From contig JAQCJS010000012.1 in NCBI GenBank assembly GCA_027592975.1, forward strand, positions 1 to 11,400: a DNA stretch of 11,400 nucleotides, in the 5' to 3' direction. Of this stretch, positions 6,681 to 11,400 are shown one piece after another. The notes under the pieces are model-generated. The model was not told where the DNA came from. It saw only the letters and a list, made by a program, of their open reading frames with translations, and ran no database searches. Each line of letters opens with the position of its first letter. Position 1 is the stretch's first letter. A program made the position numbers and the translations under genes. This stretch comes from Chloroflexota bacterium (GTDB lineage Bacteria > Chloroflexota > Dehalococcoidia > UBA2979).

Positions 6681-6710
6681 CACGAAGCCCGCCCCCCGGC
6701 GGGCTTCGTG
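6681..6710 (+). terminator. 13-bp hairpin terminator ending the amt transcription unit
   Basis: CACGAAGCCCGCC (6681-6693), loop CCCC, GGCGGGCTTCGTG (6698-6710), starting 25 bp after the small membrane gene. It shares its left arm with the terminator at 4741, and the arms are fully symmetrical, so it may also work on the minus strand. Confidence 0.85.
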
Positions 6711-6721
6711 CCGTCCGCTCC

Positions 6722-6761
6722 CCTCGACGCCGTCGAGGCACCCCGATCGCTCGGCTATAGT
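6722..6761 (+). promoter_or_regulatory. Candidate promoter with a 17-bp palindrome over the -35 position
   Basis: TATAGT at 6756-6761 is a good -10 box, 38 bp before the MDR enzyme start. The perfect palindrome CCTCGACG-C-CGTCGAGG (6722-6738) ends 17 bp upstream, so its right half-site occupies the expected -35 hexamer (6733-6738), which is not TTGACA-like. This suggests either a repressor operator or an activator-dependent promoter. The palindrome is certain; its role is inferred. Confidence 0.5.
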
Positions 6762-6799
6762 GGTCGCCCGAACCTCACGCTGAGAGAGAGACACGACCT

Positions 6800-7768
6800 A
6801 TGAAGGCCATCCAGATCACCGAGTTCGGCGACGCCGACCAGCTGAAGTACGTAGACGTGCCTGACCCCGTCGCCGGCCACGGCGGCGTGCTGGTGCAGGT
6901 GAAGGCCGCCGGCGTCAACTTCGCCGACATCTACAGCCGCAAGGGCCAGTACCCCGGCCCCGATCTGCCGCGCATCCTCGGCCAGGAGGGCGCGGGCATC
7001 GTGGCCGCGCTGGGCGAAGGGGTCACCGGCTTCGCCGTGGGCGACGCGGTGGCGTGGAGCGGCGTCCCGCAGGCCTACGCGGAGCTGGCGGTGGTGCCCG
7101 CGGCCCGGCTGATCAAGATGCCGGCAGGCGTGGACCCGCAGGTCGGCGCGGCCGCGCTGCTGCAGGGCATGACCGCGCACTACCTCTGCCACGCCACCTA
7201 CCCGGTGAAGCCGGGCGACCGCGTGCTCATTCACGCGGGCGCCGGCGGCGTGGGACTGCTGCTGATCCAGATGGTGAAGCGCCTGGGTGGCTACGTGTAC
7301 ACCACCGTCTCCACCCCAGCGAAGGCGGCCCTGGCGAAGGAGGCCGGCGCGGACGAGGTGATCCTCTACAGCGACGTGGACTTCGCCGAGGAGATCAAGC
7401 GCGCCACCAACGGCGAGGGCGTGCACGTGGTCTACGACGCCGTGGGTGCCACGACGTTCGATCAGAGCATCGCCAGCCTGAAGCACCGCGGCATGATGGT
7501 GCTCTACGGGCAGGCCAGCGGCCCCGTGCCGCCCGTGCCGCTGTCCGTGCTGAACGCCGGCTCGTACTTCCTCACGCGCCCCACGCTGGTGGACTACGCC
7601 GTCACGCGCGAGGAGCTGGAGCAGCGATCCGGCGACGTGCTGCGCTGGATCGCCTCGGGCGAGCTGAAGCTCCGCGTGGAGCACGTCTTCCCGCTGGCGC
7701 AGGCCGCGGAGGCGCACCGCGCGCTGGAGGGCCGGGCGACCACCGGCAAGGTGGTACTGGTTCCGTAG
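6800..7768 (+). CDS. Zinc-free MDR enzyme, NADPH:quinone oxidoreductase type
   Basis: 322 residues, the usual length of the quinone-oxidoreductase (Qor, zeta-crystallin-like) branch of the medium-chain dehydrogenase/reductase superfamily. It is a cytoplasmic enzyme that reduces quinones or conjugated carbonyls with NADPH. Seen: an N-terminal GroES-like domain (MKAIQITEFGDADQLKY, VKAAGVNFADIYSRKGQYP), the GQEGAG turn at 61-66, and a Rossmann domain with the cofactor loop HAGAGGVG (145-152). A C-terminal PLAQAAEAHRALEGRATTGKVVL closing motif follows. The catalytic and structural zinc cysteines of alcohol dehydrogenases are absent, as expected for this branch. ATG 6800 is preceded only by a GAGAGAGAGA stretch, a weak ribosome-binding site. 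The gene is a single unit between terminators at 6681 and 7778, and the palindrome over its promoter hints at specific regulation. A crotonyl-CoA or enoyl reductase role cannot be excluded. Confidence 0.93.
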   Translation: MKAIQITEFGDADQLKYVDVPDPVAGHGGVLVQVKAAGVNFADIYSRKGQYPGPDLPRILGQEGAGIVAALGEGVTGFAVGDAVAWSGVPQAYAELAVVPAARLIKMPAGVDPQVGAAALLQGMTAHYLCHATYPVKPGDRVLIHAGAGGVGLLLIQMVKRLGGYVYTTVSTPAKAALAKEAGADEVILYSDVDFAEEIKRATNGEGVHVVYDAVGATTFDQSIASLKHRGMMVLYGQASGPVPPVPLSVLNAGSYFLTRPTLVDYAVTREELEQRSGDVLRWIASGELKLRVEHVFPLAQAAEAHRALEGRATTGKVVLVP

Positions 7769-7777
7769 GACGACGAG

Positions 7778-7826
7778 GAGACGGGATGCCGGCACGGCCA
7801 ATGGGCCGCCGCCGGCATCCCGTCTC
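7778..7826. terminator. 16-bp perfect-stem bidirectional terminator between convergent genes
   Basis: Arms 7778-7793 (GAGACGGGATGCCGGC) and 7811-7826 (GCCGGCATCCCGTCTC) pair perfectly. Inside the loop CGGCC (7795-7799) and GGCCG (7804-7808) pair again, so the structure is a long rod with one small internal loop. It begins 9 bp after the MDR enzyme stop and lies 27 bp beyond the antiporter stop on the other strand. Confidence 0.88.
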
Positions 7827-7853
7827 GCTGCGCTGCTCAGCGGGCGCGCGGCG

Positions 7854-9533
7854 CTACCACTCGTCGAGGTCTTCACCCGTGGACACCGCCGGCAGCGACG
7901 CGTAGGGCGTCCCCGGATGCGTCAGGTAGGTCACCACCTGCGTGGCCGCGTCGTGGAACGGCAGCAACACCAGGTCCGCGCCAAGCGCGTGCAGCCGCTC
8001 CGCCGCCCCCAGCGAATGCACCGTGACGGCCACCTTCCCCGCGAAGCCGCGGGCATGCAGCGACCGCAGCAGATCCGCCCCTCGTTCGGGATGAGGGAGT
8101 GTGGAGACCACCCAGCGGGCGGAGGGCGGGATCAGCGCGGACATCTCCGGATCCTCCACGTCGCCGTAGTGCGCGGAGACGCCCTGCCGGGTCCACGTCC
8201 GCACCGCCTCCGGGTCGAAGTCGATCGCCTCGACCGTGGCCCCCTGCTCCACCAGCTGCCGCGCTATCTCCCCGCCGAACCGCCCCAGCCCGATGATCAC
8301 GAAGTCCACACCCGCAACCTGGTGCGCCTCGCCCGCCTCGCGGTGCGGGATGGCGCGCTCGAAGACCGTGAGCAGGTGTTGGATGCGCTCGTAGATCTGG
8401 TGCGAGTAGATGATCAGGTAGGTGGATAGCGTGATCGTGATGATGCCGACCAGCGTGATCAGGCCCAGCGTGTCGCGGTTGATGTGCCCCACGGACACCC
8501 CGAGCGTGGCGAGGATCAGCGAGAACTCGCTGATCTGCGCGACCGCCAGGCCGGCCAGGAACCCCGTGCGTTTCCGGTAGCCCATCACCCCCATGATGAT
8601 CATCACGATCAACGGGTTCCCCACCAGCACGAACAGCGACAACGGGATCGCCGGGACGATCTGCGCGCCCAGCAGGGACAGATCCAGCCCCGCCCCCAGC
8701 ACCACGAAGAAGAACACCAGCAGGAAGTCGCGCAGGCTCATCAGCCGGCCGCCCAGCGCGTCACGGAACGGCGTGGAGGCCAGCGAGACACCGGCCAGGA
8801 ACGCGCCGACCTCCTTGCTGAAGCCCAGCTCCTCGGCCCCCACGGAGAGCGTCATCGCCCACGCGATCGCGCCCAGCACCAGCAGCTCCGGCAGACGCGC
8901 GAAGATGCGGAAGACGCCGGGGATCACCCACCGCGTCACCGCATAGAGCGCGACCAGCAGCAGCAGCCCCTTCCCGGCGATCAGGCCCGCCTCGCGAAGC
9001 GGGTTGGCGCCGCCGCCATCGGCGAACGCCGAGATGCCGATCATCGCCAGCACCACCACAATGTCCTGGACGATCAGGAAGCCCACCGCGATCCGGCCGT
9101 GCAGCGAGTCGATCTCACGCTTGTCCGTGAGCAGCTTCACGATGATGATCGTGCTGGAGAAGGTGAGCGCGATCGCCACGTAGATCGACGGGACGACGCC
9201 GAACCCCAGCCCCAGCGTGAGCGCGAACCCCACCACGGCCGTGAACACGACCTGCCCGAGGCCGGTGACGAGCGCCACCGCGCCCGTCTCCCGGATCTCA
9301 TCCATGTCCAGCCGCAGCCCCACCACGAACAGCAGCAACGAGATCCCGACCGTGGAGAACAGCTCCCACGCGTCAGACTCGCCCACCAGGTCCATCCCGT
9401 AGGGTCCCGCCATCACCCCGACGACGATGAACGAGACGATCAGCGGCTGCCGGAGCAGGACGCCGAACGCGCCGACCACCGCCGCCATCAGCAGCAAGAG
9501 GGTGAACTGGACGAGGAGGCCGTGATCCAGCAA
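7854..9533 (-). CDS. KefB-like CPA2 cation:proton antiporter with C-terminal TrkA-N (RCK) domain
   Basis: Membrane K+ or Na+/H+ antiporter of the CPA2 family, 559 residues from the chosen start. About 12 spans cover residues 1-375, with the family's GLRLDMDEIRE loop, the IVQDI motif (Gln156-Asp157, the likely ion-binding Asp), and GAFLAGVSLAST. The soluble C-terminus carries a Rossmann-type RCK domain with the nucleotide loop GLGRFGG (415-421) and acidic Asp438 at the end of strand two. No separate RCK-C domain follows; the chain ends in DLDEW. The start is uncertain. A GTG at 9647 would add 38 hydrophilic residues, lacks a ribosome-binding site and overlaps a candidate -10 box. TTG 9533 has GGGAG seven bases upstream and gives an N-terminus that enters the first span directly. 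A GSH-gated Kef function is not shown; nucleotide gating is likely from the RCK loop. Confidence 0.92.
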   Translation of the reverse strand: MLDHGLLVQFTLLLLMAAVVGAFGVLLRQPLIVSFIVVGVMAGPYGMDLVGESDAWELFSTVGISLLLFVVGLRLDMDEIRETGAVALVTGLGQVVFTAVVGFALTLGLGFGVVPSIYVAIALTFSSTIIIVKLLTDKREIDSLHGRIAVGFLIVQDIVVVLAMIGISAFADGGGANPLREAGLIAGKGLLLLVALYAVTRWVIPGVFRIFARLPELLVLGAIAWAMTLSVGAEELGFSKEVGAFLAGVSLASTPFRDALGGRLMSLRDFLLVFFFVVLGAGLDLSLLGAQIVPAIPLSLFVLVGNPLIVMIIMGVMGYRKRTGFLAGLAVAQISEFSLILATLGVSVGHINRDTLGLITLVGIITITLSTYLIIYSHQIYERIQHLLTVFERAIPHREAGEAHQVAGVDFVIIGLGRFGGEIARQLVEQGATVEAIDFDPEAVRTWTRQGVSAHYGDVEDPEMSALIPPSARWVVSTLPHPERGADLLRSLHARGFAGKVAVTVHSLGAAERLHALGADLVLLPFHDAATQVVTYLTHPGTPYASLPAVSTGEDLDEW

Positions 9534-9638
9534 GCCATCGCTCCCGCGGTTGGACGGGGTCGCACGGCCGGCGCGCACGGCGCGCAACTCACGAGACGCC
9601 CGATGAGGTGTGGTGAGATCCCGGGGGATCGAGACTGG

Positions 9639-9644
9639 AGCATA
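9639..9644 (-). promoter_or_regulatory. Candidate -10 box for the antiporter gene
   Basis: TATGCT on the minus strand within the 215-bp divergent gap. It would place transcription start near 9632 and leave a leader of about 100 nt before TTG 9533. No clear -35 is visible. The opposite gene (MFS) has a possible TAGAGT at 9716-9721, also without a -35. The only other symmetry I see in the gap is GATCCC-GG-GGGATC near 9617-9630. Confidence 0.35.
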
Positions 9645-9748
9645 CACGACAGCCGGACGTCGACCGCCCGTGGTGCCCCGCCGCTCACCGGGAGGCGCGT
9701 GGGCAGACCAGCGGGTAGAGTGCGGGCCTGACGAGGGAGCCCCGGCGC

Positions 9749-10987
9749 GTGCGTGACCGATCGTTCATTGCCCTGCTGGCACTGATCCTGGTGAACCAGA
9801 TCGGCTTCGGGATCATCACGCCCGTACTTCCGTCATACGCGCGCTCGTTCGGCCTGGACGCCGCGGACATCGGTCTCGTCATCGGCATCTACGGCTTCGC
9901 GCGCTTCATCGCGAACGTCCCCGCGGGCTACCTCGCCGACCGTCGAGGCCGCCGGTACGTGCTGGTGATCGGCACCGCGATCACCTCGGTCGCCTCCGCG
10001 CTGATCGCATCGGCCGACAGCCTGCCGCAGCTCCTCGCCTACCGCCTGCTGGCGGGGCTGGGCGCGGCGACCGTGATCACCGCGGGGCAGATCATGGTCG
10101 GCGACCTGGCCACGCCGGAGAACCGCGGCCGCCTGATGAGCGTCTACCAGGGCGTGTTCCTGTTCGGCGTCGGGCTGGGCCCCACACCGGGCGGGCTGCT
10201 GGCCGACTACTTCGGCCTGCGCGCGCCGTTCATCGCCTACGCCGCGTTCTCGGCCGGCGCCTGCGTCCTCGCGCTGCTGCTGATCCGCGAGACGCGGCCC
10301 ACCGTGGCCCCCGCCTCCGACGAGGAGACGCGCCGCACTCCGGCCGAGGCGCACGCCGCGGCCGCAGCCGCGACCGCCGTGGACCGGGCGGTGCTGCTCC
10401 GCACGCTGAGCAGCCGCGCGTTCATCCTCATCGTGTTCGTGTCGTTCGCGCAGTTCGTGGGCCGTACCGGGGCGCTGTTCACGGTCGCCCCGCTGCTGGG
10501 GACGGAGGACATTGGCCTGTCGTCCTCGCAGATCGGCTACGCGCTGACGCTGGTGAACGCTCTGAACATCATGACGATCTACTTCTCCGGCGCGTTCGCG
10601 GATCGCTTCGGCCGCAAGCGGGTGATCGTCCCGGCGATGCTGGTGGAAGGCATGGGGCTGGCGCTGTTCGCCTACTCCGGCTCGTACCCGCTGTTCCTGC
10701 TGAGCGCGGCCACGTGGGGCTTCGGCTCCGGCATCTCCGGCCCCGCGCCCGCGGCGTACGTGACCGACCTGGCGCCGGGCGAGGTGCGCGCGCGCGTCTT
10801 CGGATACTTCCGATCGCTGTCGGATGCGGGGTACATCGTGGGGCCGCTGGCCCTGGGGTGGATCGCGACCCGCTGGGGGTACGACGCGCCGCTGCTGCTG
10901 ACAGCGGGGATGATCCTGCTGGCGGGCGTGATGTTCGCCCTCTTCGCGCCGGAGTTCCACCGAACCCGGCGCGCGCCAACTGCCTGA
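9749..10987 (+). CDS. MFS transporter, drug-efflux (DHA1-like) type
   Basis: 412 residues with about 12 spans in two six-span halves joined by a charged, alanine-rich loop (about 181-215). Motif A appears in both halves: GYLADRRGRR (60-69) and GAFADRFGRK (281-290). Motif C, the antiporter signature, is GVGLGPTPGG (140-149), typical of proton-driven drug/H+ antiporters with 12 spans. Export of a drug-like or metabolite substrate is the family expectation; the substrate cannot be read from sequence. The start is GTG 9749, with GAGGGAG (9733-9739) nine bases upstream, and it gives a short cytoplasmic N-terminus before span one. The gene is divergent from the antiporter. No regulator gene sits beside it in this window. 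It ends 33 bp from the convergent small basic gene with no obvious terminator hairpin between them. Confidence 0.92.
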   Translation: MRDRSFIALLALILVNQIGFGIITPVLPSYARSFGLDAADIGLVIGIYGFARFIANVPAGYLADRRGRRYVLVIGTAITSVASALIASADSLPQLLAYRLLAGLGAATVITAGQIMVGDLATPENRGRLMSVYQGVFLFGVGLGPTPGGLLADYFGLRAPFIAYAAFSAGACVLALLLIRETRPTVAPASDEETRRTPAEAHAAAAAATAVDRAVLLRTLSSRAFILIVFVSFAQFVGRTGALFTVAPLLGTEDIGLSSSQIGYALTLVNALNIMTIYFSGAFADRFGRKRVIVPAMLVEGMGLALFAYSGSYPLFLLSAATWGFGSGISGPAPAAYVTDLAPGEVRARVFGYFRSLSDAGYIVGPLALGWIATRWGYDAPLLLTAGMILLAGVMFALFAPEFHRTRRAPTA

Positions 10988-11020
10988 GCCGCCGGCACGC
11001 GCCGCTCGGATCCTGCGCGC

Positions 11021-11110
11021 TTAGCTCTTCGAAGAGTTCGGGGACTTGGGGGCCGCGGCCTTCTTCGGCTTGCGCGTCTCGCGCTTCCCACCCTGCGACT
11101 TGTCAGCCAT
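11021..11110 (-). CDS. Very small basic protein, 29 residues
   Basis: ATG at 11110 is preceded by GAGGTGA (11115-11121 on the complement), one of the best ribosome-binding matches in the window, and the frame ends in TAA at 11021. The peptide starts MADKSQGGKRETRKPKKAAA and ends APKSPNSSKS: lysine, arginine, proline and alanine rich, no hydrophobic core, probably disordered. Short basic proteins with a KRE-x-RKPKK style core occur as hypothetical proteins in several bacteria, which raises confidence, but no function is known to me. Nucleic-acid or ribosome binding is a possibility from charge only. A TAGAAT -10 box lies upstream at 11186-11191. The final codons contain the 12-bp palindrome CTCTTCGAAGAG (11025-11036), which may act as part of a terminator. 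Confidence 0.65.
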   Translation of the reverse strand: MADKSQGGKRETRKPKKAAAPKSPNSSKS

Positions 11111-11185
11111 TGCATCACCTCGATGTGCCTGCGCCCCGACGGGGGCTCCACCCGTCCGCGTCAGCACGGACGCCGGTGTCACCCC

Positions 11186-11191
11186 ATTCTA
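11186..11191 (-). promoter_or_regulatory. Candidate -10 box for the small basic gene
   Basis: TAGAAT on the minus strand, about 75 bp before the ATG at 11110, in the 181-bp gap shared with the divergent gene at 11292. No convincing -35 lies 16-18 bp upstream. The gap also holds a short GCCCC/GGGGC hairpin around 11133-11146 in the leader. Confidence 0.4.
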
Positions 11192-11291
11192 GCCGACCCC
11201 TCGCGTTTCGCGGACTCAGCGTCCCCCGATCCGCACCGTCCCGTGCGAACATCCACCTGCGCCGCCCGTGGCGCGCGAAGAGAGGCAGCCG

Positions 11292-11400
11292 ATGCGCGCC
11301 GTCCTGCACGCCGTCCAGCCGTACGATCTGCACGGCGTCCGCTACTACCAGTTCCAGTACGTCGGCGACGACGGCCAGCCCCGGCAGGCCCGCCTCTCCC
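11292..11400 (+). CDS. Start of an unrecognised gene, cut by the window edge
   Basis: ATG 11292 with AGAGG about six bases upstream opens a frame that stays open to the last base (36 residues visible). The peptide begins MRAVLHAVQPYDLHGVRYYQF and continues with a glycine/aspartate-rich turn (VGDDGQPRQARLS), suggesting alternating beta strands. I do not recognise the family and assign no function. It is divergent from the small basic gene. Confidence 0.5.
   Translation, partial: MRAVLHAVQPYDLHGVRYYQFQYVGDDGQPRQARLS

Noticed and set aside
9534..9540. ATG at 9539 (minus) just before the antiporter TTG, one base out of frame
   Set aside because: Only two bases separate it from GGGAG, too close to be used well; coincidence is likelier than a second frameshifted start.
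8484..9731. 415-codon plus-strand open frame opposite the antiporter
   Set aside because: Gln/His/Arg/Asp-rich shadow of a hydrophobic protein on the other strand; crosses the divergent promoter gap.
1..11400. Mobile elements, tRNA or rRNA genes, phage or defence genes
   Set aside because: No transposase, integrase, terminal repeats, tRNA cloverleaf or defence motif was seen on either strand.

Overview
This is a roughly 70% GC bacterial stretch with ordinary chromosomal gene density. Promoter-like signals are weak, GTG/TTG starts appear alongside ATG, and hairpin terminators lack a clear U-tract. The gene set (a large family III CoA-transferase, a CPA2 antiporter, Amt, quinone-oxidoreductase-type MDR, and tiny zinc-ribbon and basic proteins) would suit a Chloroflexota bacterium or a high-GC actinobacterium-like lineage. 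That placement is a guess from gene style; no rRNA or marker gene is present to settle it.

Layout. 1-458 (-): 5' part of a zinc-ribbon Nudix hydrolase running off the left edge, broken by an amber codon inside its catalytic motif. 459-736: divergent intergenic region with an imperfect 53-bp-period repeat and a chain of hairpins. 737-1672 (+): alpha/beta hydrolase whose best ribosome-binding site and ATG are one base out of frame with the body. 1772-1800: terminator shared with the convergent 80-residue zinc-ribbon gene (1830-2072, -). 2284-4710 (+): fused two-domain CaiB/BaiF CoA-transferase with one degenerate active site. 4934-6373 (+): Amt ammonium transporter followed by a 61-residue membrane peptide (6470-6655). 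6800-7768 (+): NADPH:quinone-oxidoreductase-like MDR enzyme. A 16-bp-stem terminator then separates it from a convergent KefB-like antiporter (7854-9533, -). 9749-10987 (+): MFS efflux-type transporter. 11021-11110 (-): 29-residue basic protein. 11292 onward (+): start of an unrecognised gene leaving the right edge.

The genes mostly stand as single transcription units separated by strong hairpins. Only amt and the small membrane gene look like one operon. I see no defence system, mobile element, CRISPR array, tRNA or rRNA. The unusual points are local: a stop in a Nudix catalytic motif, an out-of-frame start, a fused CoA-transferase that keeps its catalytic Asp in only one half, a small membrane protein where GlnK often sits, and several precise inverted repeats next to start signals.
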